Source: Hylemonella gracilis str. Niagara R (GTDB lineage Bacteria; Pseudomonadota; Gammaproteobacteria; Burkholderiales; Burkholderiaceae_C). Taken from it: a stretch of 64,000 nucleotides of DNA. The notes under the pieces were generated by a model that searched no databases, was not told the DNA's origin, and saw only the letters and a program-made list of their open reading frames with translations. Of the stretch, positions 16,696 to 25,798 are shown piece after piece. The stretch spans positions 449,459 through 513,458 of the forward strand of contig NZ_JEMG01000001.1 in NCBI RefSeq assembly GCF_000600295.1, written 5' to 3'. The position numbers and the translations under genes were made by a program. Numbering within the stretch: the first letter of the stretch is position 1; each line of letters starts with the position of its first letter.

Positions 16696-17748
16696 TCAGG
16701 CGCTCACGCCTTGCGCCTGCCGCGCATGGCGCTGGGCCTCGGCCGCGTCGATGGTGCCGCGTCGGAGCAGCTCCGCCAGGTGTTGATCCAGGGTGCGCAT
16801 GCCAGCTGCCGCGCCGGTCTGCAGGCTGGTATGCATCTGGGCGACCTTGCCTTCGCGGATCAGGTGACGGATGGCCGGCGTGCCCGTCATGACTTCATAG
16901 GCCGCCACCCGTCCTGGCGCCCTGGCATCGGCGGTCTTGCACAGGACTTGCGCCACCACGGCCAGCAAGGATTCGGACAACATGCCGCGCGCCAGGTCTT
17001 TTTCTCCGGCGGGAAACAGGTCGATCACGCGATCCACCGCCTTGGGCGCGCTGCTGGTGTGCAAGGTGCCCAGCACCAGGTGGCCGGTCTCGGCGGCGGT
17101 GAGCGCCAGGCGCATGGTGTCCAGGTCGCGCATCTCACCGAGCAGGATCACGTCCGGGTCCGCACGCAGGGCTGAGCGCAAGGCGTTCGCGAAGGACAGG
17201 GTGTGCGCACCGACTTCACGCTGGTTGATCAGGCAACGGATGGGTTGGTGGATGAATTCGATCGGGTCTTCCACGGTCAGCACATGGCGGGCCTCGGTTT
17301 CGTTCAGATGTCGGACCATCGCAGCCAGGGTGGTGGATTTGCCCGAACCGGTGGGGCCTGTCACCAGCACCAGGCCGCGCGACCGCAGCGCCAGTTCCGC
17401 CAGCAGGGGTGGCGCGTTCAGCTGGGTCAGCGTGCGGACTTCGTCGGCGATGGCGCGAAAGACGGCGGCTGCGCCGCGCTGGGCCCGGAAGGCATGGACG
17501 CGGAATCGACCGAGGCCAGGAAAGTCACGCGCGAAGTCGCATTCCAGCGTGCGTGCGTAGTGCTGTTGTTGGGGCACATCCATCAGCGTTTGCAGCAAGA
17601 CCAGGATGTCGTCGTGGCGCAGCGGCGGCAGGGTCTCGAGGCGGCGCATGTCCCCATGCACCCGCAGCAGCGGCGGCAGGCCGGTGGACAGGTGCAGGTC
17701 GGACGCTTCCTGGTCCAGGCACAGTCTCAGCAGCGGGATGATGTCCAT
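16696..17748 (-). CDS. pilT: PilT-type type IV pilus retraction ATPase
   Basis: The 350-residue secretion ATPase has the PilT start (LLRLCLDQEASDLHLSTGLPP), Walker A GPTGSGKSTTLAA (about residues 131-143), the Asp box VEDPIEFIH, Walker B LRADPDVILLGEMRD, and the His box LVLGTLHTSSAPKAVDR. PilT powers pilus retraction and twitching. It is divergent from yggS, the common pilT/yggS arrangement in proteobacteria. PilU is not adjacent, and with the AAEA-type C-terminal half this copy could itself be a PilU-like paralogue. Confidence 0.9.
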   Translation of the reverse strand: MDIIPLLRLCLDQEASDLHLSTGLPPLLRVHGDMRRLETLPPLRHDDILVLLQTLMDVPQQQHYARTLECDFARDFPGLGRFRVHAFRAQRGAAAVFRAIADEVRTLTQLNAPPLLAELALRSRGLVLVTGPTGSGKSTTLAAMVRHLNETEARHVLTVEDPIEFIHQPIRCLINQREVGAHTLSFANALRSALRADPDVILLGEMRDLDTMRLALTAAETGHLVLGTLHTSSAPKAVDRVIDLFPAGEKDLARGMLSESLLAVVAQVLCKTADARAPGRVAAYEVMTGTPAIRHLIREGKVAQMHTSLQTGAAAGMRTLDQHLAELLRRGTIDAAEAQRHARQAQGVSA

Positions 17749-17802
17749 GGCGAAGATGAGGCGTTCAGGATGGCGGTGACAGCGCCGTGATGCAGGACAA
17801 TT

Positions 17803-17818
17803 GTGGGCCTGAGCCCAC
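17803..17818. promoter_or_regulatory. GTGGGC-N4-GCCCAC palindrome in pilT/yggS divergent promoter
   Basis: A perfect 6-base inverted repeat with a 4-base spacer lies nine bases before the yggS ATG, in the 78-base pilT/yggS intergenic region. It could be an operator or a leader hairpin near the yggS ribosome site. No regulator is assigned. Confidence 0.4.
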
Positions 17819-17826
17819 CATGGTCC

Positions 17827-18588
17827 ATGCCTGATTCACCGTTGAACAATCCAGCTTTCAGTGCCGCGCTGCGTGCCGTGCAGACCCGCATCGCCGCCGC
17901 GTGCGCGGCTGCGGGGCGTGATCCAGCAAGCGTGCAGCTCTTGGCCGTGTCCAAGACCTTCGGTCCCGAGGCCGTGCGGGTTGCGTACCAGGCCGGCCTG
18001 CTCGCCTTCGGCGAGAACTACATCCAGGAAGCCGTGGCCAAGATGGTGGCCCTGGCCGACCTGCCGCTCCAATGGCATTGCATCGGCCCCATCCAGAGCA
18101 ACAAGACCCGGCTCGTGGCCGAGCATTTCGCCTGGGCGCAGACGGTGGATCGCCTCAAGATCGCGCAGCGCCTGGCCGAGCAGCGCCCCGCGCACCTGCC
18201 GCCCTTGCAGGTCTGTCTGCAGGTCAATGTGGACGGTGGGCCGACCAAGGCTGGCGTCGCCCCCGAGGACCTGCCGGCGCTGGCCCGGGCGGTGCGGGCG
18301 CTGCCGCGTCTGCGCTTGCGCGGCCTCATGTGCATCCCCGACCCGCAGCCGGACGCTGCCGCGATGCAGGCGGTGTTCGCGCGCGCGCTGGTCTTGTTCG
18401 ATGCCCTGCGCGCGGACTGGGAAGGCCCCGACCCGGAACCCGACACCCTGTCCATGGGCATGAGCGCCGACCTGGAGGCCGCGATCGCCGCTGGCAGCAC
18501 CCTGGTGCGCATCGGTTCCGCCCTGTTCGGTGCGCGTCCGGTCAAGCCAGCCGCCGCCGCGCCGTTGGCGGGCGCGCAGGACGGATGA
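17827..18588 (+). CDS. YggS/PLPBP, pyridoxal-phosphate homeostasis protein
   Basis: The product has the YggS TIM-barrel features: LLAVSKTFGPEAVRVAYQAG with the PLP-binding lysine (about residue 42), FGENYIQEAV, HCIGPIQSNK, LQVNVDGGPTKAG and LSMGMSADLEAAI. YggS binds PLP without catalysis and balances vitamin B6 and amino-acid pools. ATG 17827 is preferred to GTG 17803 because the extra eight residues come from the palindrome. The stop overlaps the nuclease start (ATGA). Confidence 0.93.
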   Translation: MPDSPLNNPAFSAALRAVQTRIAAACAAAGRDPASVQLLAVSKTFGPEAVRVAYQAGLLAFGENYIQEAVAKMVALADLPLQWHCIGPIQSNKTRLVAEHFAWAQTVDRLKIAQRLAEQRPAHLPPLQVCLQVNVDGGPTKAGVAPEDLPALARAVRALPRLRLRGLMCIPDPQPDAAAMQAVFARALVLFDALRADWEGPDPEPDTLSMGMSADLEAAIAAGSTLVRIGSALFGARPVKPAAAAPLAGAQDG

Positions 18589-19184
18589 GGGGCTTCGCTC
18601 GACTGGGCCTGCTCGCGCTGGGGCTCTGGGCTGCGGCATGGTCCAGCCTGGCCATCGCACGAGAGACCGCCCGGCCCGACCCCGAGCTGGCGTTTGTGCT
18701 GCAGGCGGCCCCGGTGCGGGTACTCGCCGTGCTGGACGGCGACACGCTGGAGGTGGAAGACCGCCACCAGCGTCGCTGGCGCATCCGCTTGCAAGGCGTT
18801 GATGCGCCGGAACTGGCGCAAGCACGGCGGCGTCAGGGGCAAACCTGCCGCACCCAGCCTCAGCCCCACGCAGAGGCCGCGCGCCAGGCCTTGGCCGACA
18901 AGGTGCAAGGCCAAGCCGTGCGTCTGCGCACCGAAGGCACCCGCAGCTACGATCGTGTGGTGGCTTATGTGCTGCTGGGCCGGCGCGAGGTCAATCGGGA
19001 GATGGTGGCCGAAGGCTGGGCCTGGAGTCTGGACCGGCACCATGCTTTGCCCGCCGAGCGGCGCTCTTATGCGCGCTCGCAAGGCGAGGCCCGGGCGGCG
19101 CGGCGGGGTCTCTGGGCAGAGACCCGCGAGGGTCAGGCCCCCAAGCATCCGGCACGCTGGCGCGCGGAACACGGACGTTGCTGA
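18585..19184 (+). CDS. Secreted thermonuclease-family (SNase-like) protein
   Basis: The 199-residue protein has an N-terminal signal peptide (GLLALGLWAAAWSSLAIA). The SNase fold follows: VLDGDTLEVED, then RIRLQGVDAPEL with the arginine and calcium-binding region, and YDRVVAYVLLGRREVNREMV with the second catalytic arginine. Such enzymes cleave DNA or RNA at 5'-phosphodiester bonds in the periplasm or outside the cell. It is coupled to yggS by an ATGA overlap, though the two functions are unrelated. Confidence 0.88.
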   Translation: MRGFARLGLLALGLWAAAWSSLAIARETARPDPELAFVLQAAPVRVLAVLDGDTLEVEDRHQRRWRIRLQGVDAPELAQARRRQGQTCRTQPQPHAEAARQALADKVQGQAVRLRTEGTRSYDRVVAYVLLGRREVNREMVAEGWAWSLDRHHALPAERRSYARSQGEARAARRGLWAETREGQAPKHPARWRAEHGRC

Positions 19185-19270
19185 ACAGCGGCGGATTCGG
19201 CCCGCCAGAGAAACAGGCGAGGTTCTGAGGCAGTGTGCCGGTCAGGGGCTGACTCGCCCAAGGTGCCCGC

Positions 19271-19287
19271 GAGGGCCGCAGGCCCTC
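19271..19287. terminator. GC-rich hairpin between convergent nuclease gene and dacB
   Basis: GAGGGCC at 19271-19277 pairs with GGCCCTC at 19281-19287 around a GCA loop, overlapping the dacB stop codon. No T run follows. It may end dacB transcription with Rho or protect its mRNA 3' end. Confidence 0.4.
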
Positions 19288-20830
19288 AGTGCCGTGCCAC
19301 CCAGTCCACCAAGGTTTCGAGGGCCGGCCGGGCTGCGGCGGCGTTCGGGTGGTTCACGATGGCGACCAGCACATAACGCCGACCGCTCTGCGCGTGCACA
19401 ACGCCAGCGATGGCGTTCACGTCGCGCAGGCTGCCCGTCTTGAGGTGGGCCGAGCCCCGCGCGCGCCAGCGCTCGGGCCGCAGCGTGCCATCTTGACCAC
19501 TGATGGGCAGGGAGGTCAGCAGCTCCGGCATCAGCGGTCCGTCCCAGACGTACTGCAGCAGGCGCGCCAGCGCGGCGGGGCTGACGCGGTCCTCGCGCGA
19601 CAGGCCTGAGCCATTGCTGACTTGCGGCGCGCCCTCGTCCACCTGGCCTTTCACGGCCAGCCGTTCGCGCCACCAGTCCTGCAGCAGGGCGCGGGAGGCG
19701 ACCAACGTGCCTTGCGCCGTCGGGCTGCCTGGCGTGATGGTGTCGGGCGCGGCGGTGGCTGCGGTCGTTGCCGCCTGTTCCAGGCTCAGCGTGAGGAAGA
19801 GCTGCTGCGTCATCACGTTGTTGCTGTACTTGTTGATGTCGCGCACCACCTCGGCCAGCGGCGGGGATTCGAGCGCGAAAACCGGACCCTGGCCCGGGCT
19901 GGTTTCGCGCAGCGCGTCGGGCACCCGGCCCGCACGAACCTGGCCGCGCAGCGTGCCGCCGATCGTCCGCCACATGCCAGCGATGGCCCGGGCGTTGTAG
20001 CCCTCGGGGTCGGGCCAAGCCAGTGGCCAGATCTTTTCTTCGCAAGCAGCCGGGTAACGGCCCGCGAAGCGGGGCTGGACCGGTGCCGAGCCCTCGGACC
20101 GCCCGAAACCGGCCTGGGCGAAATTCGCTTGCAGCCCGCCGCGCCAATCGCCGCAGCGCTCCTGCGAGAGCGGGATGGTGGAGGGCCAGGTCACGCCCGC
20201 CAGCGGCGGCTCCACATGCAAGCGCGCCACGCCCGCGGCGCGGTCGGGCGTGAAGGTCATGAGCACGGACTTGAAGTTCAGCAGCAACGCGCTGGGCGCC
20301 GCGTTGTACGGCCGCAGCGGTTCACCATCGAATTCGCCCGGGTCGTGTGGCACGGCCTCGAACAGGCGGTCGTCCAGCACGATGTCGCCGGTGATGGTCG
20401 AAATGCCCAGGCCCTGTACCCGGCGCAGCAGCAGCCAGAGGCGTTCGGCCACGAGCTTGGGGTCGCCCCGCCCCTCGATGTACAGGTCACCCTGCAGCGT
20501 GCCTTCGCGGATCACGCCGTCCAGGTAGACCGGCGTGCGCCACTTCCAGTTCGGTCCCAGCAGTTCCAACGCGGCGGCGGTGGTGACCAGCTTCATCACG
20601 CTGGCGGGGTTCATGGGCGCCTCGGCGCGATGGCGCAACAGGGATTTTCCGCGCGTCGCGGCACCCGCTTCCTCGACCACGATGCCCAGGGCGCTGGCGG
20701 GGATCTTGGCCCGGGCCAGCGCCTGGGTCACGGGGGCGGGCAGGGTGGCGGCGGAAATGCCCAGGGCGGTGGCAGCGCTCAGGCTCAGGAGCAGGACCCG
20801 CAAGGCGGAACAAAAAGGAGAACGAGGCAT
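19286..20830 (-). CDS. dacB: DacB/PBP4, D-alanyl-D-alanine carboxypeptidase/endopeptidase
   Basis: The 514-residue penicillin-binding protein has a signal peptide (ALRVLLLSLSAATALGISAA). Active-site motifs are SVMK (about residue 76), SNN (about 332) and KTGS (about 470), spaced as in class C PBP4 enzymes with their large inserted domains II and III. It trims pentapeptides and cleaves peptidoglycan cross-links in the periplasm. ATG 20830 (MPRSPFCSALRV) places the signal peptide at the N-terminus; longer upstream in-frame sequence lies antisense to tsaB and is not real. It diverges from tsaB. Confidence 0.93.
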   Translation of the reverse strand: MPRSPFCSALRVLLLSLSAATALGISAATLPAPVTQALARAKIPASALGIVVEEAGAATRGKSLLRHRAEAPMNPASVMKLVTTAAALELLGPNWKWRTPVYLDGVIREGTLQGDLYIEGRGDPKLVAERLWLLLRRVQGLGISTITGDIVLDDRLFEAVPHDPGEFDGEPLRPYNAAPSALLLNFKSVLMTFTPDRAAGVARLHVEPPLAGVTWPSTIPLSQERCGDWRGGLQANFAQAGFGRSEGSAPVQPRFAGRYPAACEEKIWPLAWPDPEGYNARAIAGMWRTIGGTLRGQVRAGRVPDALRETSPGQGPVFALESPPLAEVVRDINKYSNNVMTQQLFLTLSLEQAATTAATAAPDTITPGSPTAQGTLVASRALLQDWWRERLAVKGQVDEGAPQVSNGSGLSREDRVSPAALARLLQYVWDGPLMPELLTSLPISGQDGTLRPERWRARGSAHLKTGSLRDVNAIAGVVHAQSGRRYVLVAIVNHPNAAAARPALETLVDWVARH

Positions 20831-20905
20831 GCGGGAAAGTTTAGGGCAAGGCGCGGTGGCCGGGCCTGCGCCGATAATCGGTGCCCCTGAAGCAATCCCG
20901 CCTGC

Positions 20906-21658
20906 ATGAACCTCCTCGCGCTCGACACCACCACCGATCAGCTTTCCGTGGCCCTCGCGCGTGACGGCCAGGTCTGGCAGTACCAGGGCGCGGGCGCGGC
21001 TCAGGCCTCCTCGGGCCTGATTCCGGCCATCGAAGCCTTGATGGCCGAGGCAGGCTTGCGTTACGCGCAACTGGACGCCATCGCCTTCGGCAGCGGGCCG
21101 GGAGCCTTCACCGGCCTGCGCACGGCCTGCGCCGTGGCCCAGGGCCTGGCCTATGGCGCGGCCGTGCCGGTGCTGCCGGTGGACAGCCTGTTGACGTTGG
21201 TCGAAGAGGCCAGGGAACGGTATGCACCGCAGGCCCATACCTTGCGTGTGCTGGCTTTGCTCGATGCTCGCATGGACGAGCTGTATGCCGCGCCCTATCT
21301 GTACGCCGACGGTCGGTGGCAGCAGCAGGCTCCCTTCGGCCTGCATACCCCCGAGGCGCTGCCTGCCTGGGACGGCGACGCCCTGGCCGGCAATGTGTTC
21401 ACCGTCTACGGCGAGCGCTTGCCCTGGCCTGCGGCCCTGCCACGCTGGCCAGTGCTGCCCCTGGCAACGGCCATGCTGCGTCTCGCACCCGCCCTGCTGG
21501 CCCAGGGGGCCGCCGTGCGGGCCGAGGACGCACTGCCGCAGTACGTGCGTGACAAGGTGGCCAAGACCACCGAAGAACGCCTGCGGGAGCGTAAGGCGCT
21601 TCAGCCATCCACGGCCCCCGTGGTTCAAGCGTCGGTGTCCGGTCCGTTGACGGGCTGA
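20906..21658 (+). CDS. tsaB: TsaB, tRNA t6A-synthesis subunit
   Basis: The 250-residue ASKHA-fold protein starts LLALDTTTDQLSVAL and has AIAFGSGPGAFTGLRTACAVAQGLA (about residues 66-92), the TsaB signature. TsaB partners TsaD and TsaE to make the t6A modification of ANN-decoding tRNAs. It begins the tsaB-rimI-UDG run often seen in Burkholderiales. Confidence 0.94.
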   Translation: MNLLALDTTTDQLSVALARDGQVWQYQGAGAAQASSGLIPAIEALMAEAGLRYAQLDAIAFGSGPGAFTGLRTACAVAQGLAYGAAVPVLPVDSLLTLVEEARERYAPQAHTLRVLALLDARMDELYAAPYLYADGRWQQQAPFGLHTPEALPAWDGDALAGNVFTVYGERLPWPAALPRWPVLPLATAMLRLAPALLAQGAAVRAEDALPQYVRDKVAKTTEERLRERKALQPSTAPVVQASVSGPLTG

Positions 21659-21668
21659 GAGGCTCGGC

Positions 21669-22223
21669 ATGCACGCCCCGTCTATGCCGCATGCGTGCGG
21701 CTCCCCGATTGAGGTCCGCCTTGAGCCGCTGGACGCGACGCGCTTGGACGCCGTGCTCCACATCGAACAGCGCGCTTATTCGCATCCCTGGACGCGCGGC
21801 CATTTCCTCGACGGCTTGCGCGCGGGCCACCACATGCGCGTGCTGGTCGCGGGGGAGGCGGGCGAGGAAACCGTGCTCGGCTATTACGTGGCCATGCAAG
21901 GCGTCGCCGAGGCCCACCTGCTCAACATCACCGTCGCGCCGCAACACCAGGGTCAGGGCTGGGCCCGCCTTATGCTGGACGCCCTGGCGCTCTGGGCGCG
22001 GGGTGTGCCCGCGCAACCGCCGCTGGAAATGCTCTGGCTGGAGGTACGCGCGGGCAACCAGCGCGCCATCCATGTCTATGAGGCGCAGGGCTACCGCCGC
22101 GTGGGCCTGCGCAAGGACTATTACCCCGACGGTCACGGCCGCCGCGAGGACGCGGTGGTGATGAGCCTGCCCCTGACCCCAGCCGCTTCCACCCCCCTGC
22201 AACCCGCGCAGGCACCTCTGTAG
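21669..22223 (+). CDS. rimI: RimI, ribosomal-protein S18 N-acetyltransferase
   Basis: The 184-residue GNAT protein has LLNITVAPQHQGQGWARLML (the acetyl-CoA Q/RxxGxG/A loop, about residues 78-97). Near the C-terminus it has LWLEVRAGNQRAIHVYEAQGY, the characteristic RimI helix-strand pattern ending in a GYRRVGLRKDYY-like segment. It acetylates the N-terminus of S18. It is ten bases downstream of tsaB and one base upstream of the glycosylase gene. Confidence 0.92.
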   Translation: MHAPSMPHACGSPIEVRLEPLDATRLDAVLHIEQRAYSHPWTRGHFLDGLRAGHHMRVLVAGEAGEETVLGYYVAMQGVAEAHLLNITVAPQHQGQGWARLMLDALALWARGVPAQPPLEMLWLEVRAGNQRAIHVYEAQGYRRVGLRKDYYPDGHGRREDAVVMSLPLTPAASTPLQPAQAPL

Positions 22224-22224
22224 G

Positions 22225-23082
22225 ATGCGGACCATGGAATTGGATGCACGTCAGCGCGCCATGCTGGAAGAAATGGGAATTCGTGTCTGGACGCCCATGG
22301 CGTCGGCGCCAGCGGATGAGACAGCCCTTGCCAAGTCCTCGCTGCGGCCGTCCGATGGCTCGCGTGCCAGGGTGGCCGCGCCCTCATCCCCGGTGGAGCG
22401 GCCAGTCCGCGCGCCCGTGCCCATGGCGGCCCCGGCCGTTCCGGTCGGCGTGACCGCGCCCCGCGCCCTGCCCACCGACATCGCGGCCATGGACTGGGAC
22501 GACCTGGAGGCCGTTGTGGCCGGCTGCCAGGCCTGCGGCCTGTGCAAGAGCCGCAAGAACACCGTGTTCGGCGTCGGGCACCGGCAGGCGCGCTGGCTGA
22601 TCGTCGGCGAGGCGCCGGGCGAGAACGAGGATCTCCAGGGCGAACCGTTTGTCGGCCAGGCCGGCAAGCTGCTGGACAACATGCTCAAGGCCCTGGGCCT
22701 GGCGCGCGGCGCCGACGACGCGGCCCGGGCCGTCTACATCGCCAACGTGCTCAAGTGCCGGCCGCCAGGCAACCGCAACCCCGCGCCCGAGGAAGTGCTG
22801 CAGTGCGAACCCTATCTGCGTCGCCAGGTCGCGTTGCTACAGCCGCGCATCATCCTCGCGATGGGGCGTTTCGCCGTCCAGTCCCTGCTGCAGCACAGCC
22901 TGCCAGACGTGGCAACCATGCCGCTGGGCCGTCTGCGCGGCCAGGTGCATAGCTATGAAGGCGTGCCCGTCGTCGTGAGCTACCACCCTGCTTACCTGTT
23001 GCGCACGCCGCAGGACAAGGCCAAGGCCTGGGATGATCTGTGTTTGGCACAGTCTTTGATGTTCGATGCCGGCACCTCATAA
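22225..23082 (+). CDS. Family-4 uracil-DNA glycosylase (Fe-S)
   Basis: The C-terminal ~200 residues match family-4 UDG: the cysteine pair in CQACGLC (about residues 95-101), GEAPGENEDLQGEPFVGQAG (motif 1), NVLKCRPPGNRNP with the third Fe-S cysteine, CEPYL with the fourth, and HPAYLLR near the end. The first ~85 residues are a low-complexity Ala/Pro-rich extension, common in Burkholderiales homologues. The enzyme removes uracil from DNA. The start may be ATG 22234. Confidence 0.93.
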   Translation: MRTMELDARQRAMLEEMGIRVWTPMASAPADETALAKSSLRPSDGSRARVAAPSSPVERPVRAPVPMAAPAVPVGVTAPRALPTDIAAMDWDDLEAVVAGCQACGLCKSRKNTVFGVGHRQARWLIVGEAPGENEDLQGEPFVGQAGKLLDNMLKALGLARGADDAARAVYIANVLKCRPPGNRNPAPEEVLQCEPYLRRQVALLQPRIILAMGRFAVQSLLQHSLPDVATMPLGRLRGQVHSYEGVPVVVSYHPAYLLRTPQDKAKAWDDLCLAQSLMFDAGTS

Positions 23083-23132
23083 TGGCCTGCATGGCAAGCC
23101 GTACCGATGACACTGGAAACAGGGACAGGGAG

Positions 23133-23597
23133 ATGATGAACACAGAGAACACCATGCCGGCCACCGAGTTGCGCCTTTATGACGAACCCGGGCACCTGAT
23201 CCGCCGCGCGCAGCAGATTGCCGTCGCGCGCTTCCACGAAGTGCATGGGCGGCACGTCACCCCGGTGCAGTACGCCATCCTGCGCACCCTGCAGGAGACG
23301 CCCGGCATCGACCAGGTGACGCTGGCCGACAAGGTGGCGCTGGACACCTCCACCACGGCCGACATCGCCGCGCGGCTGGAGACCAAGGGCTGGATCTCGC
23401 GCGAGGTGCTGCCACGCCGACAGCGCAGCCTGGTCCTCACGCCGGAGGGCGAGACGGTGCTGGCCGAACTGCTGCCGGGCACGACAGCGCATTGGGACAG
23501 CCTGATGAGCGCGCTGTCCACTGAGGAGCAGCGCGAATTCATCCGCCTGCTGCGCAAATTCGTCGATTTGCACGACCAGCGCGACTCTGAAGAGTGA
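23133..23597 (+). CDS. MarR-family transcription regulator
   Basis: The product (about 154 residues) has a MarR winged helix: VTPVQYAILRTLQETPGIDQ, DKVALDTSTTADIAARLETKG as the recognition helix, then RRQRSLVLTPEGE as the wing. The starts ATG 23133/23136 are preferred; earlier in-frame codons lie inside the glycosylase gene. It precedes vanA on the same strand, so it is the likely local regulator of vanA, possibly sensing a phenolic ligand (inference). Confidence 0.87.
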   Translation: MMNTENTMPATELRLYDEPGHLIRRAQQIAVARFHEVHGRHVTPVQYAILRTLQETPGIDQVTLADKVALDTSTTADIAARLETKGWISREVLPRRQRSLVLTPEGETVLAELLPGTTAHWDSLMSALSTEEQREFIRLLRKFVDLHDQRDSEE

Positions 23598-23701
23598 CTG
23601 CTCACTGTTCTTTAGGGTCCTCTCAATTCGAGGGTAAATACCAGGGGGCAAAAGCCGGCATAGGCTAGCCCTTTGTGGCCGTGCGTCCTAAAATACCGGT
23701 C

Positions 23702-23717
23702 ATTCAGTATACGGATT
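23702..23717. promoter_or_regulatory. Imperfect palindrome around GTATAC upstream of vanA
   Basis: ATTCAGTATACGGATT is a 16-base dyad with 12 symmetric positions centred on GTATAC, 71 bases before the vanA start. It is a candidate operator for the adjacent MarR protein or another vanillate regulator. The rest of the 190-base marR-vanA gap shows no clear feature. Confidence 0.35.
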
Positions 23718-23788
23718 CATGAGGCTACGCCACCGCCCGGTGTCGTCCATCATGACCGGTCCCGTCTGACTCAGCTTAGGAGCACACC

Positions 23789-24871
23789 ATGTCCACTGTC
23801 AGCACCTTTCCCAAGAACACTTGGTACGTCGCCGCGTCCAGCCAGGAAATCGGCGCCGACAAGCCGCTGGGCCGCATGGTCTGCGGTGAACGCATTGCCT
23901 TCTACCGTGACGCGGCCGGCAAGATCAACGCGGTGCAGGACTTCTGCCCGCACCGTGGCGCGCCGCTGTCGCTGGGCTATGTCTGCGAAGGCCAGCTCAC
24001 CTGCGGTTACCACGGCCTGGTCATGGGTTGCGACGGCAAGACGGTGTCCATGCCTGGCCAGCGCGTTCGCGGTTTTCCGGCCATTCGCAGTTTCCCCGTG
24101 ACCGAGCGCTACGGCTTCGTCTGGGTCTGGACGGGCGAGGCGACGCTGGCCGACGAGGCCAAGATCCCGGTCCTGGAGTTCTTCGACAACCCGGAATGGG
24201 CCTATGGCGGTGGCCTGTACCACATCGCCTGCGACTACCGGCTGATGATTGACAACCTGATGGACCTGACGCACGAGACCTATGTGCACAGCAGCTCCAT
24301 CGGCCAGAAGGAAATCGACGAAACGCCCTGCAAGACCACCGTCGAGGGCGACACCGTCGTCACCAGCCGCTTCATGAGCGGCATCGAGGCCCCGCCCTTT
24401 TGGAAGATGGCACTGCGGGGCAACGGCCTGCCGGATGATCAGCCGGTGGATCGCTGGCAGATCTGCCGCTTCTCGCCGCCCAGCCATGTGATGATCGAGG
24501 TGGGTGTGGCCCTGCAGGGCCAGGGTGGCTACGACGCGCCCAACGACAAGAAGGCCTACAGCGTGGTGGTGGACTTCATCACGCCCGAGACCGAGACTTC
24601 CATCCACTACTTCTGGGGCATGGCGCGCAAGTTCAAACCGCAGGACGCCGAGCTGACAGACACCATCCGCCAGGGGCAGGGCAAGATCTTCGCCGAGGAC
24701 CTGGAGATGCTGGAGCGCCAGCAGAAGAACCTGCTGACCTGGCCCGAGCGCAAGCTGCTCATGCTCAACATCGACGCGGGTGGCGTTCAGTCGCGCAAGA
24801 TCATCGATCGCCTCATCGCGGAAGAAGTCGCGGCTGCGTCCGTGGTGCCGGTCACGCCGCTCGCCGCCTGA
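23789..24871 (+). CDS. vanA: VanA, vanillate O-demethylase oxygenase subunit
   Basis: The 360-residue Rieske non-heme iron oxygenase has the Rieske cluster CPHRG...CGYHG (about residues 52-75) and the mononuclear iron site region [18 protein letters not shown] (about 156-173). The block around [20 protein letters not shown] is highly characteristic of VanA, which demethylates vanillate to protocatechuate plus formaldehyde. The usual partner, the ferredoxin reductase VanB, is not downstream; the next gene is pyrF. A related aryl-ether demethylase is the main alternative. Confidence 0.88.
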   Translation: MSTVSTFPKNTWYVAASSQEIGADKPLGRMVCGERIAFYRDAAGKINAVQDFCPHRGAPLSLGYVCEGQLTCGYHGLVMGCDGKTVSMPGQRVRGFPAIRSFPVTERYGFVWVWTGEATLADEAKIPVLEFFDNPEWAYGGGLYHIACDYRLMIDNLMDLTHETYVHSSSIGQKEIDETPCKTTVEGDTVVTSRFMSGIEAPPFWKMALRGNGLPDDQPVDRWQICRFSPPSHVMIEVGVALQGQGGYDAPNDKKAYSVVVDFITPETETSIHYFWGMARKFKPQDAELTDTIRQGQGKIFAEDLEMLERQQKNLLTWPERKLLMLNIDAGGVQSRKIIDRLIAEEVAAASVVPVTPLAA

Positions 24872-24876
24872 ATCGG

Positions 24877-24894
24877 CCGCGCCGGCTGGCGCGG
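24877..24894 (+). terminator. Hairpin after vanA
   Basis: CCGCGCC at 24877-24883 pairs with GGCGCGG at 24888-24894 across a four-base loop, six bases past the vanA stop. There is no T run, so it is a possible Rho-aided or weak terminator. Confidence 0.4.
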
Positions 24895-24956
24895 TCCGTC
24901 AGGCCCGTGTGAATGGCCCGGGCAACCGCGTCGAGGGTCGTTCTTACAATCGCCGC

Positions 24957-25781
24957 ATGACTTTCATCGACATGCTGCGCGCGGCCGAGGCCCGCAACCG
25001 GTCCATGCTCTGCGTGGGCCTGGACCCGGAGCCCTCGCGCTTTCCCGGCGCCTACCAGGGCGACCCCCGCAAAATCTACGACTTCTGCGCCGCCATCGTC
25101 GACGCCACGGCCGATCTGGCCATCGCCTTCAAACCGCAGATCGCCTACTTCGCCGCGCACCGCGCCGAGGACCAGCTAGAACAGCTCATGGCCCACATGC
25201 GCGCCAGCGCGCCGCAAGTGCCCGTGATCCTCGACGCCAAGCGGGGCGACATCGGCGCCACCGCCGAGCAGTACGCCCGCGAAGCCTTCGAGCGCTACGA
25301 CGCCGACGCCGTGACCCTCTCGCCCTTCATGGGCTGGGACTCGGTGCAGCCCTACCTGAAGTACGAGGGCAAGGGCGCCTTCCTGCTCTGCCGCACCTCC
25401 AACCCCGGCGGTGACGATCTGCAGAACCAGCGCCTGGCCGACCTGCCGGGCCAGCCGCGCCTCTACGAGCATGTGGCGGCACTGGCCCAGGGTCCCTGGA
25501 ACCTGAACGGCCAGCTCGGCCTGGTGGTGGGCGCCACCTACCCGGAAGAGATCGCCCGCGTGCGCCAACTCGCGCCCACCCTGCCCCTGCTGATTCCCGG
25601 CGTCGGTGCGCAGGGCGGCGACGCGGTGGCCACGGTCAAGGCGGGCTGGACGAAGGATGGCCTGATCGCCGTGAACTCCTCGCGCGCCATCCTCTATGCG
25701 TCGTCGGGCGAGGACTTTGCCCAGGCCGCGCGTCGCGAGGCGATGAAGACACGCGACCTGCTGCAGGTGGCGCGGGGCTGA
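24957..25781 (+). CDS. pyrF: PyrF, orotidine 5'-phosphate decarboxylase (subfamily 2)
   Basis: The 274-residue product belongs to the longer PyrF subfamily. [14 protein letters not shown] (about residues 19-32), [11 protein letters not shown], and the catalytic D-x-K-x-x-D in [10 protein letters not shown] (about 90-99) are present, with [13 protein letters not shown] at the phosphate site. It makes UMP from OMP in pyrimidine synthesis. ATG 24957 gives the family start [10 protein letters not shown]; earlier in-frame sequence is unrelated. Confidence 0.95.
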   Translation: MTFIDMLRAAEARNRSMLCVGLDPEPSRFPGAYQGDPRKIYDFCAAIVDATADLAIAFKPQIAYFAAHRAEDQLEQLMAHMRASAPQVPVILDAKRGDIGATAEQYAREAFERYDADAVTLSPFMGWDSVQPYLKYEGKGAFLLCRTSNPGGDDLQNQRLADLPGQPRLYEHVAALAQGPWNLNGQLGLVVGATYPEEIARVRQLAPTLPLLIPGVGAQGGDAVATVKAGWTKDGLIAVNSSRAILYASSGEDFAQAARREAMKTRDLLQVARG

Positions 25782-25798
25782 GCCCCAACGCCCTCGCG

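Noticed and set aside
20831-21763. N-terminal extension of dacB through tsaB
   Set aside because: Antisense to tsaB and unconserved; the signal peptide begins at 20830.
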